Source: Microcoleus vaginatus PCC 9802
GTDB lineage: Bacteria > Cyanobacteriota > Cyanobacteriia > Cyanobacteriales > Microcoleaceae
DNA: 64,000 nt
Direction: 5' to 3'
Assembly: GCA_022701275.1 (NCBI GenBank)
Contig: CP031740.1
Coordinates: 2,181,001 to 2,245,000, forward strand
Part shown: positions 36,563 through 47,536 of the stretch, one piece after another
Position numbering within the stretch: position 1 is the first letter of the stretch
Layout: every line of letters begins with the position of its first letter
The notes under the pieces: model-generated
What the model was told of the DNA's origin: nothing
The model's input: only the letters and a program-made list of their open reading frames with translations
Databases searched by the model: none
Made by a program: the position numbers and the translations under genes

Positions 36563-39500
36563 CTATTGAATTGACTTTCCTAGATTAGTTTCGCTCTTTT
36601 GTAGTTCTTGTTGGAGAGTATTCTTGACACGATCGTACTCAACCTCGATTTGAGCCAAAAGGGTTGAGGCTTGAGCGAGTTCACCAGAGGTACTCATAAC
36701 TTCTAGCGTGGCACAAAGCTGGGCCAGAGGGCCCGCGCTTAGGTTCGCACTACTGCCTTTGAGGGTATGAGCCGCTCGGTTTAGGCTTTGAGTATCCGCT
36801 TGGACGATCGCAAATTTCATAGCTTGTAGCAACTTTAAAGCTTCCTCCAAGTAGCAGTTCGCCAGCAAGCTCAAAATCTGGGTTGAATCTTCATCGATGC
36901 TGCTACAGAAGGCTTGCAGTTCTGTGAGGTTAACCGCTGGCACCTCAATTTCTGGCTTGTGGCTATCTGATTCCTCCTTTTCGGTGTGCTGCTGTTCCTG
37001 GTTGAGCTGACACTGACTCAGCGCTTGGATGAGAGCCTCTACTCGAATCGGTTTACTGATATAGTCATTCATGCCAGCATCAAGACAAAGCTGGCGATCG
37101 CCCTGCATAGCATTTGCCGTCATTGCAATAATCCAGGGACGAGGAGGAGCCGGCCACTCCTGGCAAATACGACGGCTGGCTTCTAGTCCATCCATCTCTG
37201 GCATTTGTACATCCATCAACACTAGATCATAAGGCTGGCGGTGCAGGGCTTCCAAGACTTCTAATCCATTGGCAGCAATATCGGCCCGGTATCCCAAACG
37301 CTCTAACAGCAGCAGTGCCACCTTCTGATTCACCAGATGATCCTCTGCTAACAGAATTCGCAGTGGGAGTCTCTGGGCCAGTTTCATATCATCCTCAACA
37401 GATATAGGGAGGTGTTGTTGAACTTTTGTCGGTTGAGCTTGTAGCACATGGATCAGTATTTGATAGAGCTGGGATTGTTTGATGGGTTTGCTTAAAAAAG
37501 CCGCAAAGTGGGTGGAGAGCGCTGAAGAACTCGCTTCTGGGTAGCCCATTGAAGTCAGCAACACTAGGGGTAAACGGTGGCACTTAGGATGCTGGTGGAT
37601 GGCTGAGGCTAGTGTGAGGCCGTGCATTTGTGGCATTTGCATATCTAAAATAGCGACATCAAACGTTTCTCCACTCTCAAGCCAGTTGAGCGCTTCCACA
37701 GCCGATTGGGCAGCGCGAATCTGCATCCCCCAACTCTGGGCTTGCAGCGTCAGAATTTGTCGGTTAGTGGGCTGGTCATCCACGATTAATAAACGCTTGC
37801 CAGATAGTTCTGGTACCATTTCAATCGGTTCCCCTAACTCAATAGCAACAGCGGGTGCCACAATCGTGAAGTAGAAGGTAGAACCCATTGTGATTCGATG
37901 AGGCTGACCGGCTTGCCATTTTGGGGAAGGGGTTCCTCCGACGTGGCCTCGGCTCTCAACCCACATCATGCCGTTCATCGTTTCACTAAGTCGCTTACTA
38001 ATCGCCAGACCTAAACCAGTCCCTCCATACTGCCGAGTCGTCGAAGCATCTACTTGACTAAAAGACTTGAACAGTCGATCGAGGCGGTTGGCTGGAATGC
38101 CAATCCCTGTGTCTTGAATGGCAAACTCGATTTCATACAAGCTTTCTGACAAGTTCCCAGGCTCAGAAATCGTTTTGTCAGAATCAACTAGAGAGGCTTG
38201 CACCGAAATGGTCACTTCCCCAGTTTCGGTAAACTTAATCCCATTGTTGAGCAAGTTAACTAGAATCTGACGCAGACGGGTGACATCACCCAAAATGAAC
38301 TTAGGAGTCTGAGGGTAAATGAGGTAGCCCAAGTCAATCCCCTTCTGATCTGCTTTAACTGCAAGTTGGTCGATCGCATTTTCTATGCAATCTCTCAAGC
38401 TCAAGGGATACATTTCTAGCTCCAGCTTGCCCGACTCAATTTTGGAGAAGTCAAGGATGTCGTTGATGATACTCAGAAGGGTATCCCCACTATTGCGAAT
38501 CGTCTCGATAAAGTCTCGCTGTTGAGCCTTGAGTTCTGTATCGAGCAGTAGTCCCGTCATACCAATAACCGCATTCATGGGAGTGCGAATTTCATGGCTC
38601 ATCATCGCCAGAAACTCACTTTTGGCTCGGCTCGCTGCTTCTGCTTCCCGTCTAGTTTGCTCCAAAGCAAAGTTTTTCAGAGTTAATTCTTCTCGTTGTC
38701 GAGTTTCTTGCTCTAGTAATTTGGCTTGAGCTAGGGCAATTCCTACTTGAGCCGCCACTGATTCTAGCAACTCCACTTGATCGGTGGTCCAATGACGGTA
38801 GCGATCGCACTGGTGCAAACAAATGGCACCATTCGGTTCTCCTTGGTAAGAGGTTCGCACTGCTAATATCGCTCTCAATTGGAGACTGGTACAAATAGAA
38901 TGAGCACAGGTGAGCAATAATTCGCAATAGACATCCGGGGAGGCGATCGCTTCATCCCCAGCCATCAACTGTTTTGTATAAGCAGGACTCGCGGCCAGAA
39001 TGTCATGCTCCCCGCTGGGGGCAGATCCGGGTGCTAGATACTCTGCAACGACAGGAAACTGAGGCTGTGGATTGTCCAAGTATGTGTGAATTAAGCAGCG
39101 ACTGACCCCAAAAGTTTGCCCAATCTGAACAGCAGCCGTTTCAAATATCTGCTGAGCATTGAGGCTTTGACGAATTTCTTGGGTAATTTGCTTCAGCAGT
39201 AGGGCTTTTTCCAATTGTCGTTGTAGTGCTTCTTCTGCCTGCTTGCGATCGCTAATATCCTTCATGAAGCAGTGATGCCCCACAAAGACATTTTGCTCGT
39301 CATAAGCAGAGACCATCACAACTTGTTTATAGAACATAGAGCCATTTTTTCGCATCCCCCTAGCTTCCACTTCGAGTCTGCCATCTATCAACATGTGTTG
39401 ATAAGCAGCCACCATCCTGCCAACATCTTCAGGATGAACGGTTCTTTGCCATTCCATCCCTAGCATTTCCTCTGGCTGATATCCGCAGATGGCGGCATAA

Positions 39501-42500
39501 GTTTCGTTAACGAAGATATAGCCTCCTTGAGGGTCGAGCCGAGAAATGCCTGCCACGGCATTTTCTAGCGCTGCACTCATTTGTTGCAGTTCCGCTTCGG
39601 CGCGTTTGCGAGCGCTAATTTCAATTAGAATGCAACCCACTGCTATAGGCTGCTCTGCATTTTTGAAAATGGGAAAGTGAGAAACGAGCCAGTAGCGCTT
39701 GGCACCCGTTTGGCTGGATCCTTCTGAGTTCATTTCCAAGCTGATGGAAGGTTGTCCTGTCATTAAAACCTGTTGTAACAGTGCATTTATACCAGGAGCA
39801 AATTCCCCCAACATCTCATCAGTTGTCTTACCTAAGTGAGCCTCCACAGAGTGGCCATTAATTTCAGCTAGTGCCTCATTGATTTGTAAAAATCGAAACT
39901 GCCGATCGTGGATACATAGCCCCACTCCTGCCAGGGAAGCTCCTTTAAAGAAAGCATTCAATAATCGCTCTCTGGCTTGGATTTCCTGCTCTAACTTTTT
40001 GCGCTCGGTAATATCGCTGTGAGAACCAGTCATACGGACAACTCTGCCCGCTTCATCCGAAAGCGCTTGCCCTCGAGTCAAAATCCATTTGTAGCTCCCA
40101 TCCTTGCAAAGCACTCGATGTTCTGTAATATAAAAGGGAGTTTTCCCCTCAAAGTGATCTTGAATTACTTGCATCACCCAACCGAGATCATCGGGATGCA
40201 CCCGCTTGCTCCATTCGTCCAGGTAATTGGGAATTTCATGGTCTTCGTAGCCCAACATTTCTTTCCAGCGAGCCGAGAAGAATACTTCATTGGTGTTGAC
40301 GTTCCAATCCCATACCCCATCATTACTACCACGTAGGGCGAGTTCCCACCGCTCTTCACTCGCTTGCAGAGCGACTTCTGCCTCATGCCGTTCAATTTCA
40401 CTACCAATCCATTGAGCCATCAGCTTCAGTAATTCCACATGGGCAGATTTAAAGCTGTCTCTACGGGGAGATTTACTAGAAAAGCTGAGGGTACTGTAGA
40501 CTTTGCCTGCAACTAAAACTCGTGTTCCAATATAAGCTTCTATGCCAAAGGCAAGATAGGCAGGATGGTAACGCCATTTTGAGGTGCCTGTATGTTGGAT
40601 GGTTAGCGGTTCATCGGTGTCTAAAACTTCACAGCACAAAGTTTGCTTAATATCAAAGACATCACCTGGTTTCAGGACTTGATCGGGCGATCGTGCCACC
40701 ATCACCTCATAACGGTTATTTTGCACACGAGCCAAGATGCCACTTTCAAGCCCAAAATTCTGACATCCCATGTCAATCAACGCTTGGATGCGCTGCTCAA
40801 AATTGAGATTTTGGGTAGCAGTAACTTCATATAAAGCTCGTATCGTCGCCTCTCTTGTTCTTAGTTCACCTTCGGCTTGTTTACGTCTCTTAATTTCACC
40901 TTTGAGAGATCGATTCATTCTCGATAATTTTTGCGTTCGTTCTTGAACCCGCTGTTCTAATGTGGCGTTGGCCTGTTTAATCTCCCTAAACTTTTGATTG
41001 AGTGCGATCGCCATGAATTGAAAATTGCGAGCAAGCTCATTGATTTCAGTAACAGGGCTATGTTTCCATTCAAATGTTTCTTCTGAAAGCTTGTTGGGTA
41101 AGTCAGTAGTCGCACGAGCTAAATAGGATAATGGCTTGACCAGTCGTTCGCTAACCAGCGTTGCAAACAAAAATGCCAACATTGTGATGACGAGTAGAAT
41201 ACTCAAGTCAGCCTTATAGCGATTTTGTAAATTTTCTATATAGGGAGCCGCTGGAATTTCTAAACGCAATCTCCAATCCAGAGAGGAGCTAATAGTAAAT
41301 TCCTGTATATATATAGAGTTTTTCCAACGGATCATCGGATTGGTGCTCTTAGAAGGAGTCCACTGCTGCAAGGTTCTCTCTAAGGTGCTAGTGCTGCCGT
41401 CCTTTGGCTGCTCAACACTGGTCAAAACCTTTTGGTCGGATTGATTACTAGCAATGACTCGGTTGTTTTCATCGAGTAATGTAATGCGTAATTGCCGATC
41501 GTTTCTCTGGAAAATGTAGAGAGCTTTGATCTGGCTCAATCCTAATGAACCGTGGATCACCCCAAGAAAACGACCTTGAACTTGCAGGGGTACATTCAAT
41601 CCTACATGAGGTTCGTCAATTAATAGCTCTTGGTGGATAGGAGTCATCCAAGGTTTAAACCGCTCTTGAGCCTGGGTAATGAGGGATTTATGTTCGGTGC
41701 TTTGTTCGATAAACCGCCGACGGGTTTGATTAAAAGGAGAAGAAGTAGCTAAAATTGTTCCCGATGAATCGGTCACATAAATTTGGTCAAAATCGGGAAA
41801 CAACTCCTCGATCAGGCTAATGTATTGTTGTAGCTCCTCGGATGATTTAATTGCTTGATTAGTAGCAGTGGTGGCTTCAGGCATCAGCGATTTTTCAGCT
41901 AAGTTGTTCAAGGTTGTGAGATGTCGCTGATGCCATCTAGATATTGCGCTAGTGATAGTTTGTGCGTTTGTTTGTAACTCCGTTTGCACCGTCGTTTGGA
42001 TTTGACCAAGAAAGTATCTACCATCAAAAACTAATAGGAGCAGTCCTGGAACAAAGACAAAAGCAACCAACAGATGAAAAATAGTTTGTTGTAAAGAGAC
42101 AGCAGAAAAACGCTTTGAATGACTAATCCACCCATAAATCGGCGCATAAGAAATGATTAAGCTGGCAACTAAGGCATTAAAAATGCCGTTGACTGCTTGT
42201 TTGCACATAACGAGGATGAGCTGATTCGCCTCCATGTGCATCATTTGACCGTAGAAAAGCCAAACGAGGGGCATTCCAATTAAGAACCAGTAAATCCCAT
42301 CGAATAAAAGGAGGTTCGGATGTTTGCGCTTCTTGCAAAGAAACCCTACAAACAGAGCCTCAATTACCAAAATAATCGTGGCGTATGGATGATGCCAAAG
42401 GAAATAAGTATAGCTGCCTGCTATTAGAGCAGCCAAGCCTCCCCAGCCCCAGCCAAAATAGTAAGCAATAATCAGTATTGCAATACTGCCAAAGAGGAAA

Positions 42501-42613
42501 TCAACCCCAAATAAAAGAGACAAACTGAAATAGTTGCCCAGAAAACCCGCACCAGTGAGAAGGGCGATCGCACCTAACCATCTTTTATCACGCACTGAGC
42601 TAGACTCTCCCAT
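36563..42613 (-). CDS. Giant hybrid sensor histidine kinase (TM, Cache-like, HAMP, GAF, PAS x3, GAF, HisKA, HATPase, REC x2, Hpt)
   Basis: A 2016-residue phosphorelay kinase. The N-terminus (~10-165) has about six TM helices like the MASE/LytS-type sensors. TM ~185-205 and TM ~468-490 enclose an extracytoplasmic Cache-like domain. HAMP and coiled coil follow (~495-600), then GAF (~610-750), PAS domains near 770, 900 and 1025 ([16 protein letters not shown], then [20 protein letters not shown]), and GAF (~1150-1310). HisKA is at [15 protein letters not shown] (His ~1338), then ATPase; REC1 (VDDQPTN, phospho-Asp in ILDMQMP ~1656), REC2 (AEDHLVN, LMDVQMP ~1803) and Hpt ([10 protein letters not shown], His ~1948). 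It is upstream of and co-directional with the REC-GGDEF gene (42839), which could be its output. Confidence 0.88.
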   Translation of the reverse strand: MGESSSVRDKRWLGAIALLTGAGFLGNYFSLSLLFGVDFLFGSIAILIIAYYFGWGWGGLAALIAGSYTYFLWHHPYATIILVIEALFVGFLCKKRKHPNLLLFDGIYWFLIGMPLVWLFYGQMMHMEANQLILVMCKQAVNGIFNALVASLIISYAPIYGWISHSKRFSAVSLQQTIFHLLVAFVFVPGLLLLVFDGRYFLGQIQTTVQTELQTNAQTITSAISRWHQRHLTTLNNLAEKSLMPEATTATNQAIKSSEELQQYISLIEELFPDFDQIYVTDSSGTILATSSPFNQTRRRFIEQSTEHKSLITQAQERFKPWMTPIHQELLIDEPHVGLNVPLQVQGRFLGVIHGSLGLSQIKALYIFQRNDRQLRITLLDENNRVIASNQSDQKVLTSVEQPKDGSTSTLERTLQQWTPSKSTNPMIRWKNSIYIQEFTISSSLDWRLRLEIPAAPYIENLQNRYKADLSILLVITMLAFLFATLVSERLVKPLSYLARATTDLPNKLSEETFEWKHSPVTEINELARNFQFMAIALNQKFREIKQANATLEQRVQERTQKLSRMNRSLKGEIKRRKQAEGELRTREATIRALYEVTATQNLNFEQRIQALIDMGCQNFGLESGILARVQNNRYEVMVARSPDQVLKPGDVFDIKQTLCCEVLDTDEPLTIQHTGTSKWRYHPAYLAFGIEAYIGTRVLVAGKVYSTLSFSSKSPRRDSFKSAHVELLKLMAQWIGSEIERHEAEVALQASEERWELALRGSNDGVWDWNVNTNEVFFSARWKEMLGYEDHEIPNYLDEWSKRVHPDDLGWVMQVIQDHFEGKTPFYITEHRVLCKDGSYKWILTRGQALSDEAGRVVRMTGSHSDITERKKLEQEIQARERLLNAFFKGASLAGVGLCIHDRQFRFLQINEALAEINGHSVEAHLGKTTDEMLGEFAPGINALLQQVLMTGQPSISLEMNSEGSSQTGAKRYWLVSHFPIFKNAEQPIAVGCILIEISARKRAEAELQQMSAALENAVAGISRLDPQGGYIFVNETYAAICGYQPEEMLGMEWQRTVHPEDVGRMVAAYQHMLIDGRLEVEARGMRKNGSMFYKQVVMVSAYDEQNVFVGHHCFMKDISDRKQAEEALQRQLEKALLLKQITQEIRQSLNAQQIFETAAVQIGQTFGVSRCLIHTYLDNPQPQFPVVAEYLAPGSAPSGEHDILAASPAYTKQLMAGDEAIASPDVYCELLLTCAHSICTSLQLRAILAVRTSYQGEPNGAICLHQCDRYRHWTTDQVELLESVAAQVGIALAQAKLLEQETRQREELTLKNFALEQTRREAEAASRAKSEFLAMMSHEIRTPMNAVIGMTGLLLDTELKAQQRDFIETIRNSGDTLLSIINDILDFSKIESGKLELEMYPLSLRDCIENAIDQLAVKADQKGIDLGYLIYPQTPKFILGDVTRLRQILVNLLNNGIKFTETGEVTISVQASLVDSDKTISEPGNLSESLYEIEFAIQDTGIGIPANRLDRLFKSFSQVDASTTRQYGGTGLGLAISKRLSETMNGMMWVESRGHVGGTPSPKWQAGQPHRITMGSTFYFTIVAPAVAIELGEPIEMVPELSGKRLLIVDDQPTNRQILTLQAQSWGMQIRAAQSAVEALNWLESGETFDVAILDMQMPQMHGLTLASAIHQHPKCHRLPLVLLTSMGYPEASSSALSTHFAAFLSKPIKQSQLYQILIHVLQAQPTKVQQHLPISVEDDMKLAQRLPLRILLAEDHLVNQKVALLLLERLGYRADIAANGLEVLEALHRQPYDLVLMDVQMPEMDGLEASRRICQEWPAPPRPWIIAMTANAMQGDRQLCLDAGMNDYISKPIRVEALIQALSQCQLNQEQQHTEKEESDSHKPEIEVPAVNLTELQAFCSSIDEDSTQILSLLANCYLEEALKLLQAMKFAIVQADTQSLNRAAHTLKGSSANLSAGPLAQLCATLEVMSTSGELAQASTLLAQIEVEYDRVKNTLQQELQKSETNLGKSIQ

Positions 42614-42838
42614 AAACTTTTATAATCGCTAGTTGCTGAATATGACCTGATTCCGATAAAAAAAGCGCCCTAGAGCCGATCTGTTATTTACCTGACAGTT
42701 TCCATGAAGGTCGCACCACCGATTATTTAAGCTTTAATACTAAAATCAAGGCTTACTCATGCAGGACTTGATATTTCGCTCAACTTTTAAGAAAAAATTA
42801 TTCCCAATTAGGAGAGGCATAGTTTTTACTCTTATGAT

Positions 42839-43852
42839 TTAACGGGTGAATTCATTAATTGTATTAATCTTGGTACAAAAAGTATTACGACCTTGGTCTT
42901 TGGCTTGATAAAGTGCTGCATCGGCAGCCGTAATTAAAGTTTCTGGCAGGCTCTCTTGGGTGGGAATCACTGTGGTAATACCGAAGCTGAGCGTAATGCA
43001 ATGATGCGGAGAACTCTTATGGACTATTGCTAAAGCTTGGATGCGAGCCTGAATTTTTTTAACGATGTGTACGGCTCCCTCAAGCTCTGTGTCGGGCAAA
43101 ATCACTACAAATTCTTCACCTCCATAACGTGCGGCTAAATCTCCAGCTCGATTAATACTGCGATTGAGAGCTGCGGCAACTTGCTGTAAACATACATCCC
43201 CTGCTTGGTGTCCATAAGTATCGTTGTAAGGCTTGAAGAAATCGATATCACACAAAATTAGTGACAAAGGAGTTTGCTGCCTCATCATGCGTCGCCACTC
43301 GTGTTCTAGCTGTTCGTCAAACTGACGGCGATTGGCAATCTGAGTCAAACCGTCAATTGACGCTAGGTATTTTAATTGTCGATTGGCGGCCTCTAGCTGC
43401 TTGTAAATTAGGGTTTGTTGCTGTTGCAAGTGGAATTGCTGAATCAACCGCCGCACTCTCTGTCCCAGAACAGCCCAGTGAATCGGCTTAGTGATATAGT
43501 CAGCCGCTCCTGCTGCAAACGCTCGATCGACAGATTCTTTGTCTTCCAAGCTAGTAATCATCAAAATAGGTGGGCGATCGCTCTCAGGCACTTCCGATAA
43601 TTTTTGACAACAAGCAAAACCATCCATAGTAGGCATCACTGCATCTAGCAGGATCAGGTCTGGATGTACTTCCTCATAAGCTGCTAGCCCTGTCAACCCA
43701 TCACTAGCTTCGACCACTCGGTATTTTTCCTTCTGTAAATACAGTCGAAGTTGCAAACGAATCAAGGCATCGTCATCCACGATGAGAATTAGAGAGGACG
43801 GTTCCGTAGATGGGTTAGTCGAAATGGCTGACTCTTCTAATGATTGATACAT
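42839..43852 (-). CDS. Response regulator with GGDEF (diguanylate cyclase) output
   Basis: A 337-residue protein. REC is at ~22-140: VDDDALIRLQL, phospho-Asp in LILLDAVMP, Thr in LMITS, Lys in ITKPIHW. GGDEF is at ~165-330: LTQIANRRQFDEQL, CDIDFFKPYNDTYGHQAGD, and RAGD-LAARY-GGEEF. This shows both the active GGEEF site and the RxxD inhibitory site five residues before it. It should make cyclic di-GMP when phosphorylated and be subject to product inhibition. It is followed 226 bp later by the giant hybrid kinase in the same direction; the pair may act together. Confidence 0.9.
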   Translation of the reverse strand: MYQSLEESAISTNPSTEPSSLILIVDDDALIRLQLRLYLQKEKYRVVEASDGLTGLAAYEEVHPDLILLDAVMPTMDGFACCQKLSEVPESDRPPILMITSLEDKESVDRAFAAGAADYITKPIHWAVLGQRVRRLIQQFHLQQQQTLIYKQLEAANRQLKYLASIDGLTQIANRRQFDEQLEHEWRRMMRQQTPLSLILCDIDFFKPYNDTYGHQAGDVCLQQVAAALNRSINRAGDLAARYGGEEFVVILPDTELEGAVHIVKKIQARIQALAIVHKSSPHHCITLSFGITTVIPTQESLPETLITAADAALYQAKDQGRNTFCTKINTINEFTR

Positions 43853-44299
43853 ACGTCATGGTGTATCTTAAGCTTTGGAAACATTCTAGCCTACCATATT
43901 TTGAGCTTGGGATGGAAAGTAAAATTGTGGCAAATATGTCAGGAATAATACACCAGCTAAGCTTCCGCAACAACATCCTAGGCAGCGTCGGGTTTGTTAA
44001 ACCAACAGCCACAGTCTACTTAAAATTTCTCGCTTTTTTTCGGAGATATAAAGTCTGTTAAGTCGCGCTAATTTGTGTAGGTATGTAATTATTTTTGGGG
44101 GCGTTAAACAGTTTTTACAACGCCGAGCGAGCTTTGACGGACGATCGCCCGTTATCCCTCGAACGATCGCCCGTTCTCCCGCGATCGCCGATGGGATAAT
44201 ATGCTATATTTCTCAAGCTCATTCAGACTTTTTCAGGTGCCTCAAATTCCTGCCTCATCTTTGAGCGATCGCCAGCTCTATTTTTGGGGAATACATCTG
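43853..44299. other. Spacer with a cluster of HIP1-type palindromes
   Basis: No gene seen. ACGATCGCCCGTT occurs twice and GCGATCGCC once within 44138-44192, a dense cluster of HIP1-like sites. Confidence 0.5.
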
Positions 44300-44568
44300 A
44301 TGGTCACACTATCACGTATAGCTTCGCCCTTAGTTGAGCGTTTGTTCGCACTAGGAAGCTCTGACTGCAAAATGGCGTAAGCTTTGTTAAGAAACATCTA
44401 CAGCGTTCTGCGCGAGCTGGGATAGGTTTTTTCTCTTTTTTCTCCCAATAATCCCCCCAGATAGTGTCTAAACTCCTGTCTTTGGGCTTGAGTGGGGAAC
44501 ACATCGTCAAAGCGTTGACACCATCTTTCAAAGCATGGGAGCATGGATGTCCAAACTGTTTCTCTCAT
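44300..44568 (-). pseudogene. IS701-family transposase, N-terminal remnant
   Basis: From ATG 44568 the frame reads TSMLPCFERWCQRFDDVFPT, then QAQRQEFRHYLGGLLGEKRE and a stop. This is the N-terminal block of IS701-type transposases (W-CxRFDDVF, FRHYLGGLLG). The remaining sequence to about 44300 is out of frame. Nothing catalytic survives. Confidence 0.7.
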
Positions 44569-44725
44569 CAGATTCCCTCAGCCAAGAGACTAGCCTAAAA
44601 ACCTTACCCTATATATTTTCGCTCTATTTATCGCTCAATTTTGGGCTAAAGTCCCGCTATTAAAAACAGAAGCTATACTATAATCACTTGGAAACAGTAA
44701 GTTAAGTTGATGGAGGTCACTTACT

Positions 44726-45679
44726 ATGGAAGTAGCACGGTCTGATGTTTCTCAAAGCTTTCAAAAAACGAAAGAATTTTTGACCGAAAAAGTTGGAAAA
44801 GCAGTTGATTCTGTTTCAGAAACAACAGGTCAAGCTAAATCTTATCTCTCAGAATATGCGGAAAAGGCAAAAGAAGCTCTCACTCAAACTACGAATTCTG
44901 CCGTGAATGCTGTTAATGAAGCTACGAATAATGCTTTAGGTACTGTAGCGGCTAAAACCGAAAAAGCGACTATTTCTATATCTGAAGTCGCGAATCAAGC
45001 CGTTAGTCGCGTCAGTGAAACTACCAACACATCTGTTGATGCTGTTTCTCACTCGGCGGCAACTGCTAAAGAAACTATTAATCAAACTACTAACTCGGCC
45101 GTCAATACTCTGAATCCAAGCACTAGCCAAGCTTTAGAGAGTGTAACTCAAGCTACAGAAAAGGCTAAGGCTTCATTAGAAGATAGCCTTCAAAAGGCAG
45201 GAATTATCAGCGATGCCACTTCCAATGCCCTTCAAAGTGCTATCGATGGTATGTTTAAAAATTGGATGGATTCGCACCCTGTAGTGTTCTGGTTGGTGAG
45301 TCACCCGCTGATATCTTTAGCAATGTTGCTACTATTTATATTCATTATCTTGGGTTTCTTACAGGCTTTAGGTAACTTTTTTGCAAAAGGATGGTTATTT
45401 ATTCTGCAAATTCCTTTAAAATTTATGCAAGGGGTTTTGAGTCTCGCCTCTAAATCTGTAAGGAATCTGGGTGGAGTGGTTGTAAACTCATTGGTTTCAA
45501 AGAATCCCAAAAACAAAAATAATTCAGCTTTACAATTGAGAGGAGTTGAATCAAACAGTTTGGAGTCTCAGGAACGAATTGCTAATATTTTGATAAGGTT
45601 GGAGGCAATTCGACAAGAGCAGAATCAGCTTTTACAAGAAGCGTCGGCTATTTTAAGCAACAAAATTAAGGCAGAGTGA
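44726..45679 (+). CDS. Coiled-coil (LEA/apolipoprotein-like) protein with membrane segment, function unknown
   Basis: A 317-residue protein. Residues 1-165 are Ala/Thr/Ser/Glu-rich amphipathic helix repeats with an 11-residue-like rhythm (AVNAVNEATNNALG; AVSRVSETTNTSVDAVSHSA; AVNTLNPSTSQALESVTQAT), as in LEA or apolipoprotein-like proteins. A strong hydrophobic pair follows (FWLVSHPLISLAMLLLFIFI and IILGFLQALGNFFA). The tail is basic, then a coiled coil (RIANILIRLEAIRQEQNQLL). GGAGG lies about 10 bases before ATG 44726. I do not recognise a named family. It may be a membrane-associated stress or shape protein. The end of this gene is duplicated at 31554. Confidence 0.7.
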   Translation: MEVARSDVSQSFQKTKEFLTEKVGKAVDSVSETTGQAKSYLSEYAEKAKEALTQTTNSAVNAVNEATNNALGTVAAKTEKATISISEVANQAVSRVSETTNTSVDAVSHSAATAKETINQTTNSAVNTLNPSTSQALESVTQATEKAKASLEDSLQKAGIISDATSNALQSAIDGMFKNWMDSHPVVFWLVSHPLISLAMLLLFIFIILGFLQALGNFFAKGWLFILQIPLKFMQGVLSLASKSVRNLGGVVVNSLVSKNPKNKNNSALQLRGVESNSLESQERIANILIRLEAIRQEQNQLLQEASAILSNKIKAE

Positions 45680-45779
45680 GAAGGTGTGACCCGATCGCAA
45701 CTCGTGGTAAATTTAATACATCTAGGCTTTCCATCAAAGCCAGATCCATGAAGGCTTGTAGTCGATCGCTCAATACGCC

Positions 45780-45966
45780 ATGCCCGATTCCGAATTTTCC
45801 GATGATTTAAAATGGACGCCCGAAGCCAAGGCGAAGCTGAAAAATATTCCCTATTTTGTCCGGGGACAAGCTCGCGTCCCGCATCGAGCAGTTGGCCCGC
45901 GAAGCCGAAACCGAAGTCGTCACCGTTGACTTAGTTGAGCAAGCTCGCATCGAGTTTGGGCAATGA
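45780..45966 (+). pseudogene. PCP-reductase-domain small protein, frameshifted
   Basis: ATG 45780 begins [20 protein letters not shown] and NIPYFVRGQAR, the start of the domain found at the C-terminus of light-independent protochlorophyllide reductase subunit B (ChlB) and in small stand-alone proteins. One extra base near 45868-45873 shifts the frame. Restoring it gives RIEQLAREAETEVVTVDLVE and QARIEFGQ to a stop at 45966. The gene would encode ~61 residues. The start of this gene is also present, truncated, at 31739. It is 68 bp upstream of tpiA. Confidence 0.75.
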
Positions 45967-46034
45967 AGGATCGAAAGGTACGCTAAAGCTTTAGACTATA
46001 AATTGCGTTGTAAGGACAAGGACTTAAAGAAATA

Positions 46035-46760
46035 GTGCGCAAAATAGTTATAGCTGGCAACTGGAAAATGTACAAAACTAGGGCAGAATCCCTAGAGTTT
46101 CTTCAAGGATTCATGTCCTGCCTGACGGAAACCCCAGAGGAACGGGAAGTGGTGCTTTGCGTTCCCTTCACTTCCTTGGCTGTCCTGTCGAAAAATTTGC
46201 ACGGCAGCCGGATCAGACTCGGTGCTCAGAACGTTCACTGGCAAGAGTCTGGAGCTTTTACTGGGGAAATTTCCGGGCCAATGCTGAGTGAACTGGGTGT
46301 CCGTTATGTCATCATCGGTCATAGTGAGCGGCGCCAATATTTTGGGGAAACTGACGAAACGGTGAATTTGCGGCTGAAAGCTGCTCAGAAATACGATTTA
46401 ATTCCTATTCTGTGCGTTGGGGAAACCAAGCAGCAGCGAGATGCAGGCGAAACTGAAGCTCACATTTTTTCTCAATTGGAAAAAGATTTGGTTGGTGTTG
46501 ACCAAAATAAGTTGGTAATTGCTTACGAGCCGATTTGGGCGATCGGCACTGGCGATACTTGCGAAACGAAGGAAGCTAACCGAGTTATTGGTTTGATTCG
46601 CAGTAAATTGACTAATCCTGACGTGCCAATTCAGTACGGTGGCTCCGTCAAACCGGAGAATATTGATGAAGTCATGGCTCAGCCGGAGATTGACGGGGTT
46701 TTGGTTGGTGGTGCTAGTTTGGAAGCTGCGAGTTTTGCTCGAATTGTCAATTATCAGTAA
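46035..46760 (+). CDS. tpiA: Triosephosphate isomerase
   Basis: A 241-residue TIM-barrel enzyme converting dihydroxyacetone phosphate and glyceraldehyde 3-phosphate in glycolysis and the Calvin cycle. It starts at GTG 46035 ([15 protein letters not shown], with Asn and Lys of the active site). Catalytic His is in [11 protein letters not shown], Glu in [11 protein letters not shown], and the phosphate-binding end is [12 protein letters not shown] and GVLVGGASL. Length is normal. folP lies downstream in the same direction, with a Uma2 gene between them. Confidence 0.96.
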   Translation: MRKIVIAGNWKMYKTRAESLEFLQGFMSCLTETPEEREVVLCVPFTSLAVLSKNLHGSRIRLGAQNVHWQESGAFTGEISGPMLSELGVRYVIIGHSERRQYFGETDETVNLRLKAAQKYDLIPILCVGETKQQRDAGETEAHIFSQLEKDLVGVDQNKLVIAYEPIWAIGTGDTCETKEANRVIGLIRSKLTNPDVPIQYGGSVKPENIDEVMAQPEIDGVLVGGASLEAASFARIVNYQ

Positions 46761-46792
46761 TAGGTAATTGCTAATAGGTAATTGCTAAGTGG
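46761..46792. repeat. Short tandem repeat after tpiA
   Basis: TAATAGGTAATTGC is repeated twice directly after the tpiA stop, followed by a partial copy. Confidence 0.6.
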
Positions 46793-46882
46793 TAAGTGGA
46801 ACAAGGGCAGCGGGAATTAAACAGCTATCGCCTACAATTGTGATGTGCCGTTCAGTGTTTCTCGGATCGGGAGAATTAACCT

Positions 46883-47443
46883 ATGACTGCGATCGTTCAA
46901 CCCAAACCCGCCTTAGACGAGTTCCTCAAACTTCCTGAAACTGAACCGGCATCAGAATTTCTTGAGGGAGAAATCATTCAGAAGCCCAGGCCTCAAGGTG
47001 AACACAGCATACTTCAAGGTGAGCTCTGCAAGAGTATCAATCAAGTAGCGAAAACTCGGAAAATTGCCAATGCTTTTCCCGAGTTGCGCTGCACTTTTGG
47101 CGGCGCATCAATCGTGCCAGATGTAGCAGTATTCCGATGGGAAAGAATTCCTTTTTTGCCGTCTGGGAGAATTGCTAACCGCTTTGACATTAATCCCGAC
47201 TGGTCGATAGAAATTCTCTCTCCAAACCAAAGCCAAACAAAAGTGCTGAGTAACTTACTCCACTGTTCGCGAAACGGCACTGAGTTGGGGTGGTTACTAG
47301 GTCCAGAAGAAGAGAGTATTTTGGCGGTATTGTCCGGACAAAAAGTAGAACTGTACAAAGGTGCAGATCTGTTGCCAGTAATTGATAAAATTGAATTAGA
47401 ATTGACAGTTGACACTGTTTTTAGCTGGTTAAGTTTTGGTTGA
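46883..47443 (+). CDS. Uma2-family (DUF820) restriction-endonuclease-like protein
   Basis: A 186-residue PD-(D/E)xK-fold protein, a family greatly expanded in cyanobacteria. The visible core is EFLEGEIIQKP (first Glu), GGASIVPDVAVFRW (Pro-Asp) and WSIEILSPNQSQTKVL (Glu-x-x-S-P, then Lys). It ends ADLLPVIDKIELELTVDTVF, the usual family finish. Role is unknown; the family has been proposed to be mobile or toxin-like nucleases. It sits between tpiA and folP, likely a mobile passenger. Confidence 0.85.
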   Translation: MTAIVQPKPALDEFLKLPETEPASEFLEGEIIQKPRPQGEHSILQGELCKSINQVAKTRKIANAFPELRCTFGGASIVPDVAVFRWERIPFLPSGRIANRFDINPDWSIEILSPNQSQTKVLSNLLHCSRNGTELGWLLGPEEESILAVLSGQKVELYKGADLLPVIDKIELELTVDTVFSWLSFG

Positions 47444-47536
47444 ATTAAGAATGGCCCTTCGGGTTTATTCTTGAGTCTTTTAGAGAGGGATTTCTTTTGA
47501 CAAGAAGCGATTTCCATCGCCGAGTAATGAGGTGAT

